From assembly GCA_045531205.1 (NCBI GenBank), contig JAZSDN010000097.1:1-8498 (forward strand): a stretch of DNA of 8,498 bases, written 5' to 3'. Origin of the DNA: JAZNQL01 sp045531205. Its GTDB lineage: Bacteria; Bacillota; Clostridia; UMGS1883; UMGS1540. Position numbers and translations under genes: made by a program. The notes beneath the pieces were generated by a model, which saw only the letters and a program-made list of their open reading frames with translations, made no database searches and was not told the DNA's origin. Position 1 is the stretch's first letter. Each line of letters opens with the position of its first letter. This document shows positions 1-5,919 of this stretch, piece after piece.

Positions 1-453
1 ACCGTTCATCTTATGCCACAGATGACCGATTTCGTGCAGAATCAAGGCACGCATATTTGTTTCGTCGCCCCAATCAAGTTCGATTATTTTCTCAATTCCG
101 AGAAGAACGGTGTTCTTGCCTTCAAGTGTAGTTGCCCAACCCGCACCGTTGCAAAGTCCGAGATAAAGAATGATGTTTATATCGGGTTCTGTATCGAAAA
201 GCTTTGAAAGATTAGCATTCAGAGTATCGACAAAAATCTGAAAATTCTTGCTCACGAAATCAATCTTATCTGCATTCAATGCGGCTTCAAGAACGGGAAG
301 AACATCCTTTTTGAAATCATAATCTTTTGCATCGTTTTCGCATTTTGAGGGCAACTCTTTTGATATTTTGCCTGCATATTTTCTCCAAACGGACATATCA
401 AAACCGTTTTGGAAAAGCATTTTTATATTATCGCAAGTGTTGATGATTTTCAT
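1..453 (-). CDS. Putative HExxH zinc metalloprotease, C-terminus cut off by the window edge
   Basis: This is the last visible gene of the minus-strand operon, and 151 N-terminal residues can be read before the window ends. It starts MKIINTCDN and is mostly helical and charged for about 90 residues. A segment with LCNGAGW at about 99-105 follows, and the visible part ends in LILHEIGHLWH. That gives HExxH zinc ligands at H140 and H144 and the catalytic-type E141; the third ligand would lie beyond the edge. There is no signal peptide or membrane segment, so it is probably cytoplasmic. The layout resembles predicted Zn-dependent proteases of the DUF2268/YjaZ kind, but I cannot confirm the family. 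The ATG overlaps the upstream stop as ATGA, with GAGG 7 nt before it, so translation is probably coupled to the STAS-like gene. The substrate is unknown. Confidence 0.75.
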   Translation of the reverse strand, partial: MKIINTCDNIKMLFQNGFDMSVWRKYAGKISKELPSKCENDAKDYDFKKDVLPVLEAALNADKIDFVSKNFQIFVDTLNANLSKLFDTEPDINIILYLGLCNGAGWATTLEGKNTVLLGIEKIIELDWGDETNMRALILHEIGHLWHKMNG

Positions 454-815
454 TTTGCAACCTCATCCAAGCCGTAAATATATCTGAATGCAATTTTGTC
501 GGAGGAATCGCTTTCCTGACCTTCGAGCTCTTCTTTCAAAGAGTTTTCTTTATCAATGATGAACCATATTGTTTTACATCCGTATTCTGCCGCCGTCGGC
601 ATAAAAACATCTGCAACCCATTTTGTATCGTCGGGATGATTTTCAAACCCTGAACGTGTGTCTGCAACATAGTCGCACTTATGCTCTTTGATTATTTCAA
701 GTGCGTAGTATAGAGGCTCACGGTAGTTTTCGTGAGAACAAAACTTTTTCCATTTCACAAATACTACATTGTAGTTTTCTTCAAAATGCACTTCGCAAAA
801 TTTGGATTTATACAT
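450..815 (-). CDS. Small STAS/SpoIIAA-like protein of unknown function
   Basis: A 121-residue soluble protein without signal peptide or membrane helices. Alternating hydrophobic strands (NVVFVKW at 16-22), a helix (about 30-45), a strand ending in DTRSG (52-56), the helix region of PDDTKWVADVFMPTAAEYG and a strand TIWFII follow the beta-alpha pattern of SpoIIAA/STAS-like folds. The phrase 'DTR ... W ... F.P.A...G...I.F' recalls uncharacterised STAS-like proteins common in Bacteroidetes and Firmicutes, but this is recognition by eye. No catalytic residues can be proposed. It lies 18 nt after the Nudix gene, and its TGA overlaps the ATG of the HExxH protein. That coupling suggests the two act together, possibly as a regulator or binding partner of the protease, which is inference. 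It could equally be an unrelated small alpha/beta protein. Confidence 0.6.
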   Translation of the reverse strand: MYKSKFCEVHFEENYNVVFVKWKKFCSHENYREPLYYALEIIKEHKCDYVADTRSGFENHPDDTKWVADVFMPTAAEYGCKTIWFIIDKENSLKEELEGQESDSSDKIAFRYIYGLDEVAK

Positions 816-833
816 AAATATCCAACCTTTATT

Positions 834-1343
834 TTAAAAATCTAAATATCCCTTTTCTTTGAACAAATTTAAATATCTTGCTTTTTGTCGGTCTATCATT
901 TTGTCCGAATTAACAAATTCGATAAACTCGCTTTCACTTATCCATTTAAAAGATATTGTTTCGCCTTGCTGCAGTTTTACTTTTTCCTTATTGCAATCCG
1001 TATTGCATAAAAAACAATTAAATAAAGATTGACCATCTTCAAAAACATAGCAAGCAAATTCTGTAAATTCATCACATACAATGCCTGTCTCTTCAAAAAG
1101 TTCTCTTTTTATGCATTCAAATTTATTTTCGCCTTTCAAAGCAGAACCGCCGGCTGTTGCTTCAAAGTAACCGGGATAAATATTCTTATTGAAATCTCTT
1201 TGCATAAGAAGATAATCGCCATCAATATGTCTTACGAGTACCTCACAAACAAGATGATAAAGCCCATCAGGTATGATTTCGCCCCGTATTAGATCTATGT
1301 TTGCTAAAGTACCGTCTTTGTAATATGCATCCCATAATTCCAT
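834..1343 (-). CDS. Nudix hydrolase
   Basis: A 169-residue cytoplasmic enzyme with a perfect Nudix box, G-x5-E-x7-REUxEExGU, at residues 66-88. Its key residues are G66, E72, R80, E81, E84, E85 and G87; the glutamates bind the Mg2+ that activates water to cleave a diphosphate linked to another moiety. The N-terminus (ELWD, then RGEIIPDGLYHLV) and the block 'LLMQRD..KNIYPG' resemble Nudix proteins related to isopentenyl-diphosphate isomerase/YfcD. Such proteins are common in Clostridia and their substrates are mostly unassigned. Length is normal for the group. The start is supported by AAGGAG 8 nt before the ATG. It follows the methyltransferase by 29 nt, the largest gap in the operon. Within this operon a nucleotide-sugar, damaged-nucleotide or drug-derived diphosphate is possible, but nothing in the sequence fixes the substrate. 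Confidence 0.92.
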   Translation of the reverse strand: MELWDAYYKDGTLANIDLIRGEIIPDGLYHLVCEVLVRHIDGDYLLMQRDFNKNIYPGYFEATAGGSALKGENKFECIKRELFEETGIVCDEFTEFACYVFEDGQSLFNCFLCNTDCNKEKVKLQQGETISFKWISESEFIEFVNSDKMIDRQKARYLNLFKEKGYLDF

Positions 1344-1372
1344 AGGTTTTCTCCTTGTTTGAGATGAAGTTT

Positions 1373-2131
1373 TTATTTCACAGCAAATGTAGCAATATAC
1401 TGCGGATAGTATTTGCCGATAATGTTTCCGCCTTCCCCGTCACGATCTTCATACAATGCTTTGAGTGTAAATCCTGCTTTGAGCTGACCGCCGATTTGTT
1501 CATCGAGAGTGTGGCTGAACTGCACGCCGTCGCCGTTTGCAATCATTGCGTCAAGTCGTTCCTTTGGCATTTTGAGTGGATTGAACGGCAAGGGATTAAC
1601 AACTTTAAGTGGGTCATCTTCTTCAAATAAATAGTCAATGCCGTTATCAAGTCCCGAAAGCAATCTGCCGCCCTTTTTGAGAACACGGTAACACTCGTTC
1701 CAGACGTGGTAAACATCTTCAACATAGTTGTTTGAAACGGGGTGAAAAATCAAATCAAAGCTTTCATCTTCAAAAGGAAGCGTTTTTGACATGTCGCCTT
1801 TGATGATTGTGATGCTGTATCCTTCTCTTTCGGACACCATTTTCTCTGCTTCAAGCTGTCTGTCGGAATAATCAAACACGGTACACTCTGCACCGAGCTT
1901 TGAAAGCACGGGCATCTGCTGACCTCCACCGCTTGCAAGTCCCAACACCTTTTTACCTTTCAAATCACCAAACCATTCGTGAGGAACAGCAATGCAAGGA
2001 GTAAGAATAACTGAAAAATTATCGGCAGTAATTTTCTCGTATTCCTCATGACTTATGGGCAAGGTGTATTCGCAACCATCTTCCGCCCACAAATCCCAAG
2101 TTTCTGAATTTATTTTAGTGTAGTCAATCAT
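1373..2131 (-). CDS. Class I SAM-dependent methyltransferase (type 11-like)
   Basis: 252 residues with a Rossmann-type SAM-binding domain. Motif I is VLGLASGGG at 62-70, with the acidic ribose-binding residue probably D87 in VFDYSD. GDM at 112-114 is the adenine-side motif, FDLIFHPVSNNYVED at 125-139 corresponds to motif IV, and VLKKGG at 150-155 is motif VI. The N-terminal 'NSETWDLWAEDGCEYTLPIS' and the HEWFGDLKGK segment resemble a Firmicute small-molecule methyltransferase group. The C-terminal third probably shapes the acceptor site. It is complete and normal in length. AAGGTGA overlaps the kinase stop codon and places the ribosome on this ATG, 9 nt downstream. It is one of two different methyltransferases in the operon; they are not close duplicates. 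The acceptor is unknown, and a drug, metabolite or modified nucleotide are all open. Confidence 0.9.
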   Translation of the reverse strand: MIDYTKINSETWDLWAEDGCEYTLPISHEEYEKITADNFSVILTPCIAVPHEWFGDLKGKKVLGLASGGGQQMPVLSKLGAECTVFDYSDRQLEAEKMVSEREGYSITIIKGDMSKTLPFEDESFDLIFHPVSNNYVEDVYHVWNECYRVLKKGGRLLSGLDNGIDYLFEEDDPLKVVNPLPFNPLKMPKERLDAMIANGDGVQFSHTLDEQIGGQLKAGFTLKALYEDRDGEGGNIIGKYYPQYIATFAVK

Positions 2132-2140
2132 AATCTCACC

Positions 2141-2692
2141 TTATAAATCAAATCTCTCTTTTATCATTTCCGCAGCAACTTCGGGTGCAAGATTAGAGTT
2201 ATCAATCTTAATATAATTGGGGAATGTTATCTCACCGTCATAACTTTCAGTGCGGTATTTTTTATCGGTGTCGAGCAAATCTTTTCTTGCAAATTCAAGA
2301 TTTCGCTTTGACGGTTTATTGTTAAGACGGTTTTCTGTTGAGTTCCTTTCGAGCCTTATCTCTTGTGAAGCAACCAACTCAACATAATAAACCTCTGCAC
2401 CTTGCTCTTTGAACAAATCGGAAACATATTTTATGTAGTCCCAATCGCCTTGATGGTCGAATGCCCAGACATAAGTAAAAATCATTCCGTAATTATTGCT
2501 TTTTGAAAACTCTTCAAAGAAAACCTGACGCAATCTGTGCACCGTTTTGCCCTCATAGTATCCAAAAATCTCAATAACGGGTTCAATAGTCATATGGTTA
2601 TGAAACAGCTTGAGGTCTGTGATTTTTGTAAGTTCCTGCCCGACCGTCATTTTACCGACAGCCAAATTTCCAAATATTATAACTAATTTCAT
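2141..2692 (-). CDS. P-loop kinase-like protein (AAA/shikimate-kinase-like fold)
   Basis: 183 residues beginning MKLVIIFGNLAVGKMT. This is a Walker A loop with G8, G13 and K14; the usual Ser/Thr after Lys is Met15, with Thr16 next, a form (GKMTVG) I recognise as normal for this family. It is followed by LKLFHNHMT (27-35), which may be part of the acceptor site. A YVWAFD segment (74-79) ends a beta strand and could carry the Walker B-like acidic residue. RLERN..ENR at 113-122 looks like a lid with phosphate-binding arginines. The size and order fit small cytoplasmic NTP-dependent kinases such as shikimate kinase and chloramphenicol phosphotransferase, and the substrate cannot be read from sequence. 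The start follows the GNAT stop by 12 nt with AAAGGA 8 nt before the ATG. Its place among modifying enzymes makes phosphorylation of a small molecule a plausible but unproven role. Confidence 0.85.
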   Translation of the reverse strand: MKLVIIFGNLAVGKMTVGQELTKITDLKLFHNHMTIEPVIEIFGYYEGKTVHRLRQVFFEEFSKSNNYGMIFTYVWAFDHQGDWDYIKYVSDLFKEQGAEVYYVELVASQEIRLERNSTENRLNNKPSKRNLEFARKDLLDTDKKYRTESYDGEITFPNYIKIDNSNLAPEVAAEMIKERFDL

Positions 2693-2704
2693 AATATCAT
2701 CCTT

Positions 2705-3256
2705 TTACAAATATTTCTGCATATAAACCAGGTTCTGATATGTTCCGTCTTTTAGTTTAAAGAAATTGGGCTTGACCGATTTGATTTGAAATCCGAATTT
2801 TTCGTAAAGTGCTTTTGCTCTGTCATTACCTTCTACAAACTCAAGATCAATATATTCTGTTCCTTCGTGATTTTTTGCCGCTTTTACAAGTTCATTGAAC
2901 ATTGCTGAACCGATACCGATATTCCAATACTTCTTTTGAATTGCGATTCCTACCGTGGCTCTGTGCGATGTTTTGCTACCGTTTTTGAAAGTTATATCAC
3001 AGCTGCCTACAGCTTTACCATTTAGAAAACAAGATATTACTAAAGTATTTTTGGATTCTCGGACATTGCGAATCCAATCCTTTTCATCATCGGCTGTAAA
3101 TCCAGCCCAATCTTCCGGACTTCGGGAAAAGAAATCAGTTTGAGAAGCGGTGAGTTTTATATTATCGAGCAATGTTTCCGCATCTTCAATTTCAGGAGTT
3201 TTCAATATGGCAGTCGTGCCATCTTTTAATGTGATTTTCTTATCATCAAATATCAT
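2705..3256 (-). CDS. GNAT N-acetyltransferase (RimJ/RimL-like)
   Basis: A 183-residue single-domain acetyltransferase that would transfer an acetyl group from acetyl-CoA to an amine. Motif A lies at about 102-120 (VGIAIQKKYWNIGIGSAMF), with the pyrophosphate-binding turn N112-I-G-I-G116. Motif B is N144-DRAKALYEKFGF156, giving the conserved Asn, Leu-Tyr and Gly-Phe. The N-terminal KITLKDGTTAILKTPEIEDAE resembles RimL/YjcF-type GNATs that act on protein N-termini or small molecules. It starts 9 nt after the preceding methyltransferase; TGAGG overlapping that gene's stop codon is the binding site. It is complete with no unusual residues. It is one of three divergent GNATs in the operon, so the operon probably modifies several substrates, or one substrate at several positions. 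The substrate is not assignable. Confidence 0.92.
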   Translation of the reverse strand: MIFDDKKITLKDGTTAILKTPEIEDAETLLDNIKLTASQTDFFSRSPEDWAGFTADDEKDWIRNVRESKNTLVISCFLNGKAVGSCDITFKNGSKTSHRATVGIAIQKKYWNIGIGSAMFNELVKAAKNHEGTEYIDLEFVEGNDRAKALYEKFGFQIKSVKPNFFKLKDGTYQNLVYMQKYL

Positions 3257-3265
3257 AATAAAACC

Positions 3266-4060
3266 TCATTTCCTTGCTAACTGTAAATCTATTGTGTCGT
3301 AAATTGTAATCTCTCCGCCGTGTCGGTTGATTGCATCTGCTATCTTTGAAAAGAACTCTGTCCGGATTTTTTCTTCAATAGCGATATGGTCTGAATATGT
3401 ACCGAGAAGCATTGTGTATTCTTTTGCAGAGAATGTGCGTGTGCGGTAAAACAGTTTGTATTGAATATCTGTAAAGCCGTATTTCTCGGCAATCTTTGCT
3501 CTGCTGCAGGCTTGTTCTTCGCTGTATTCTACCGGCTTTTCAGGCTCTTTATTGTAGTATTTGTAATAGTATTCCGCATAGAGTTGGTCAATTTCTTCTG
3601 GCAAAGCAGGATTACATTTATCACGGTACGGATGGTTTGCAAATCGGGCAAAAACACCTCCGTCTTTCAGCATATCATAAACCTTTTTATATCCGATTTC
3701 TTCGGGTATCCAATGGAATGCAGATGCAGAATAAATCAAGTCATATTCACCGTTCAGCTCAACATCTTCAAACTTTCCCGAAACCGCTGAAAAGTTCGGA
3801 TATTCTTTGAATTTCTTACGGCAGAGTTCACAGAAGTTTTCACCGTAATCAATTGCAGTAAGTTCACAACCTGTTTTAAGAAAAGGTAAAGTTGCCTGAC
3901 CGCCGCCAATGCCGATTTCAACAACACGGCTTATATTATTGATTGGTGCATAATCAAAGACAGTCTGATACAACTCATCAACATATCCGGGTCGCAGTTT
4001 TTCATAGGTATCTGCAACCGTATCAAAAGTCCAACCTAAACTGTTCATAGATATAAACAT
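3266..4060 (-). CDS. Class I SAM-dependent methyltransferase
   Basis: 264 residues. Motif I is VVEIGIGGGQAT (46-57), followed by the acidic D71 in LTAIDYGENF, FEDVEL (97-102) and EYDLIYSASAFHWIPEE (105-121). The last block is characteristic of the type-11/25 small-molecule group, where 'SAFHW' recurs. LKDGG follows at 131-135. The N-terminus NSLGWTFDTVADTYEKLRPGY is a strong family signature of soluble methyltransferases in Firmicutes. The C-terminal half has aromatic-rich acceptor-side segments (YAEYYYKYYNKEP, about 161-173). The start is uncertain. AAGGAG sits only 2 nt before the first ATG but 14 nt before a second in-frame ATG at 4048, which begins MNSLGW and matches the family better. 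It follows GNAT by 9 nt. The acceptor is unknown. Confidence 0.9.
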   Translation of the reverse strand: MFISMNSLGWTFDTVADTYEKLRPGYVDELYQTVFDYAPINNISRVVEIGIGGGQATLPFLKTGCELTAIDYGENFCELCRKKFKEYPNFSAVSGKFEDVELNGEYDLIYSASAFHWIPEEIGYKKVYDMLKDGGVFARFANHPYRDKCNPALPEEIDQLYAEYYYKYYNKEPEKPVEYSEEQACSRAKIAEKYGFTDIQYKLFYRTRTFSAKEYTMLLGTYSDHIAIEEKIRTEFFSKIADAINRHGGEITIYDTIDLQLARK

Positions 4061-4069
4061 ATCTCCTTA

Positions 4070-4699
4070 TCATTTCTTACGCAGAATATGCCATAAATCA
4101 TTGCCTACAAATCCGCATTTTCTGTATAGTGCTTCGGGATTTGTTGTGTTATCAACTTTGCCCGAAACGGTTGCAAAATCAGCAACATCCTTCATTCTGA
4201 ATAATAGTTCTGTTACAATCATCTGTCCGATTTTCTTGCCACGGTATTCAGGTAACACTTGTATCCATTCAAGCACAAGCTCTTTTGCTTCTGCATCATA
4301 ATCTGCCAAACCGCAGCCGACATATTTGCACGTTGCCCTTTCTTTAACCATTATCCATAAGTTTTTATTGTAAACAGGTGTTTTGGTGTAGCTTTTGATA
4401 AGTTCTTTGTTTACCGAAATATCTGTATATGAATCGTTGATTATTTGCACAATTGTTTTTATGTCTCTTTGTGTTGCGGTTGTGATTTCAAAATTAACGG
4501 TTGTTATTGTGGGTATTTCTTTAAGATTGTGATACAAACGAAAATATTTTTCGTCGGTGTAATCGGATAATATATCGGATGAAAAATCTCTGTCGTGCAA
4601 AATTTTTATATCAGACGGAATGGTTATATTTTTAGCCTTCCAATACGGAATAGATAATGTTCCGCAAGGGTTGTTCAGATATTCGGTTAGTGTAATCAT
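4070..4699 (-). CDS. GNAT N-acetyltransferase with N-terminal extension
   Basis: 209 residues. About 70 N-terminal residues (NPCGTLSIPYWKAKNITIPSD and on) precede the GNAT core and form a conserved-looking extension I recognise from Clostridial GNATs; its role is not known. In the core, motif A is LEWIQVLPEYRGKKIGQMI, with R153-G-K-K-I-G158 binding the acetyl-CoA pyrophosphate. Motif B is N187-PEALYRKCGF197. A cytoplasmic amine acetyltransferase is expected. The ATG overlaps the HIT stop as ATGA, with AGGAG 5 nt before it, so the pair is translationally coupled. Pairing with a HIT protein may mean the two enzymes work on nucleotide-linked products, but that is only suggestive. Confidence 0.9.
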   Translation of the reverse strand: MITLTEYLNNPCGTLSIPYWKAKNITIPSDIKILHDRDFSSDILSDYTDEKYFRLYHNLKEIPTITTVNFEITTATQRDIKTIVQIINDSYTDISVNKELIKSYTKTPVYNKNLWIMVKERATCKYVGCGLADYDAEAKELVLEWIQVLPEYRGKKIGQMIVTELLFRMKDVADFATVSGKVDNTTNPEALYRKCGFVGNDLWHILRKK

Positions 4700-5169
4700 T
4701 TCTGCTCCTGATTTAAAAAGGTTTTCATCATATTAAGCAATATTTTTCTGTTATCATCTGTCAACAATGTTTCTTTTTTAGGCTGATAATGATGCCCGAA
4801 TTCTGTATCAATATAACTACTACCGTTTATAGTTATGGCTTTGCTATGTCGAGGTCTTACATGAAGATGTAAGTGTGGGTTGGGAGTGGCTGATTTATAA
4901 AAATCATTCATCAAACAACTCCAATTACACAAATTAGCACCCAATATTTTTTCGAAACATTTTTCGAGCCTGTTGATTAGATCTTTCAATTCAATCCATT
5001 CGGACAAATCAAGGTCTGACAGACTTACACTATGCCGTTTAAGAACTATAACACATCTTCCTATATAATCCTGATTGTCTGCCAGAAACACATACCAATA
5101 TGCACTTTCAAATAAAATGTTTTGTTTTTCTTCGTCAGTAAAATTGCACCAACAGCATTCTTTTGTCAT
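4696..5169 (-). CDS. HIT family nucleotide hydrolase/transferase
   Basis: 157 residues with the histidine triad H99-L-H101-L-H103-V in PNPHLHLHVRPRH. The middle His is the expected nucleophile that forms a nucleotidyl-histidine intermediate in cleaving dinucleoside polyphosphates, nucleoside phosphoramidates or acyl-adenylates. Near the N-terminus C5 and C8 (CCWC) form a CxxC, which in related HIT proteins binds zinc. The block YIGRCVIVLKRH (35-46) is the usual strand before the core helices, and LNDF-like 'CLMNDF' precedes the triad. Length is slightly above the 110-140 residues of Hint/Fhit-like proteins because of the C-terminal 40 residues. It begins 2 nt after the first GNAT, with AAAGAGG overlapping that gene's stop as binding site. 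The exact substrate class (Hint, Fhit or GalT-like) is not resolved. Confidence 0.93.
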   Translation of the reverse strand: MTKECCWCNFTDEEKQNILFESAYWYVFLADNQDYIGRCVIVLKRHSVSLSDLDLSEWIELKDLINRLEKCFEKILGANLCNWSCLMNDFYKSATPNPHLHLHVRPRHSKAITINGSSYIDTEFGHHYQPKKETLLTDDNRKILLNMMKTFLNQEQK

Positions 5170-5171
5170 TT

Positions 5172-5621
5172 TTATACCTCTTTACACATCGTAATTTTTG
5201 TAGCAGATTGGTTGACTATGGTAAAGCCACAATTACTGTATAGACTCAATGCAACTGAATTATCAATTGTTGTTTGCAGGTTTATATACCTATACTCACA
5301 GCGTTTAAGATATTGAGCAGCAAATTCTACAGTAAATTTTCCTATACCTTGACGCTTAAACTTTTCAGAAACAACAAGCATTGAAATCCAAGCAATATCG
5401 TTGCTTTTAAGTCCATTCAGTTTTAACCAACCACACGGAATATCTTTGTTATAAACAATAAAGTTTTCTTCATCTGCATCATTTTCAGCTTCTACAAAAG
5501 TTCTCTCCCATTCTTCCAACGAAATAATTTTTGTATGCAATGCAGAAACATTATTAGGTTCAGACATAATCGCACAAACAAATGGAATGTTTTCTTTTGA
5601 TAACGGTTTAATTTCAAACAT
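5172..5621 (-). CDS. GNAT N-acetyltransferase, first enzyme gene of the attenuated operon
   Basis: 149 residues, starting at the ATG of MFEIKPLSKEN, with AAAGAGGA about 9 nt upstream. A longer in-frame start at 5657 is rejected because it lies inside the terminator hairpin, has no binding site and adds 12 unconserved residues. Motif A is IAWISMLVVSEKFKRQGIGKF, with R90-QGIG94 binding the CoA pyrophosphate. Motif B is N121-SVALSLYSNCGF133. The remaining fold order (strand, two helices, W65 in the strand 'CGWLKLNG') is typical of GNATs of about 150 residues. As the first gene after the attenuator, it should respond most directly to the leader. GNATs in such positions include drug acetyltransferases, but nothing here identifies aminoglycoside, streptothricin or another target. 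Confidence 0.92.
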   Translation of the reverse strand: MFEIKPLSKENIPFVCAIMSEPNNVSALHTKIISLEEWERTFVEAENDADEENFIVYNKDIPCGWLKLNGLKSNDIAWISMLVVSEKFKRQGIGKFTVEFAAQYLKRCEYRYINLQTTIDNSVALSLYSNCGFTIVNQSATKITMCKEV

Positions 5622-5641
5622 CGTATTTAATCCTCTTTCTG

Positions 5642-5676
5642 TAAAAAATAAAGGCACCTCCGAAACGGAGATGCCT
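5642..5676 (-). terminator. Intrinsic terminator acting as attenuator between leader peptide and GNAT gene
   Basis: On the minus-strand RNA the arms AGGCATCTCCG and CGGAGGTGCCT pair over 11 bp, including one U-G pair, around a 3-nt UUU loop. UUAUUUUUU follows directly. The U-G pair becomes an A-C mismatch on the other strand, so the minus orientation is favoured. The hairpin sits after the promoter and leader peptide and before the GNAT ribosome binding site. It would block the only visible promoter of the ten-gene operon unless relieved. Confidence 0.85.
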
Positions 5677-5733
5677 GCAATTCACAGAAAGATATAAATT
5701 ACATCAATCGCAAACGGACAAAACGGCTCTCCG
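5666..5733 (-). promoter_or_regulatory. Antiterminator hairpin competing with the attenuator
   Basis: CGGAGAGCC (5733-5725, inside leader codons 10-13) can pair with GGCATCTCCG (5675-5666, the 5' arm of the terminator) over 9 bp with one bulged A. Inside that stem, TGCGATT (5712-5706) pairs with AATTGCA (5682-5676) over 7 bp with one G-U. The two structures exclude each other. The antiterminator is transcribed first and would form by default when no ribosome covers codons 10-19. Active translation to the stop should mask it and allow termination. The sequences are seen directly; the switching logic is inferred. Confidence 0.65.
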
Positions 5734-5761
5734 ATTTCATTGTGTTAATCATCATTGTCAT
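5699..5761 (-). CDS. Leader peptide (20 residues) of a ribosome-sensing attenuator
   Basis: The reading frame encodes MTMMINTMKSESRFVRLRLM and a TAA stop. AGGTGG lies 5 nt before the ATG, one of the best ribosome binding sites in the window, and the predicted transcription start is about 26 nt upstream. The C-terminal half carries R13-F-V-R16-L-R18. An Arg-x-Arg motif is known to promote macrolide- or ketolide-dependent ribosome arrest in ErmD-type leader peptides. Codons 10-13 also form half of the antiterminator stem. The peptide probably has no function after release; its translation is the signal. I see no trp-, his- or leu-like run of one regulatory amino acid, which argues against an amino-acid biosynthesis attenuator. 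Four Met codons in the first eight residues are unusual. Confidence 0.72.
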   Translation of the reverse strand: MTMMINTMKSESRFVRLRLM

Positions 5762-5793
5762 CTTGTCCACCTGCCTTTCAGTAATTTTTATTT

Positions 5794-5822
5794 ATTGTAA
5801 CAATATAAGAATAATTTGTCAA
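5794..5822 (-). promoter_or_regulatory. Sigma-A promoter of the ten-gene operon
   Basis: TTGACA (-35, 5822-5817), a 17-bp spacer and TACAAT (-10, 5799-5794) are one base from full consensus. The predicted start is near 5787, about 26 nt before the leader ATG. No other comparable promoter is visible within the operon, where the gaps are too short. Confidence 0.88.
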
Positions 5823-5840
5823 CAGTTTTCGATTGTGCTG

Positions 5841-5872
5841 CAAAAGTGTTGGTTTTAAATTCAAAAGTGTTA
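5841..5872 (+). repeat. Paired AAAAGTGTTR direct repeats upstream of the operon promoter
   Basis: CAAAAGTGTT occurs at 5841-5850 and again at 5862-5871, exactly 21 bp apart, or two helical turns. Both lie about 55-85 bp upstream of the predicted operon start. Matching copies lie upstream of the abiEi promoter. They look like a binding site for a dimer or for cooperating proteins; the protein is unknown. Confidence 0.5.
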
Positions 5873-5894
5873 GGAATCGGGAACATATGTTATG

Positions 5895-5919
5895 CAAAAA
5901 AAGATTAATATCTATCTTT
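5895..5919 (-). terminator. Weak possible terminator at the end of the abiEi-like gene
   Basis: On the minus strand AAAGAT and ATCTTT pair over 6 bp around an 8-nt loop that contains the stop codon. The T run carries on for four more bases. The stem is short and has little GC, so it may be inefficient and allow some readthrough towards the operon promoter. Confidence 0.3.

Noticed and set aside
1..5621. Integron-like cassette array next to a tyrosine recombinase.
   Set aside because: The genes abut or overlap by 4 nt, so there is no room for attC sites. The recombinase lacks the IntI arrangement I would expect, and the operon starts with a leader attenuator rather than attI.
5622..5657. A 12-residue N-terminal extension of the first GNAT (start at 5657).
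   Set aside because: The ATG lies within the terminator stem with no ribosome binding site, while the ATG at 5621 has a good one and gives the normal GNAT length.
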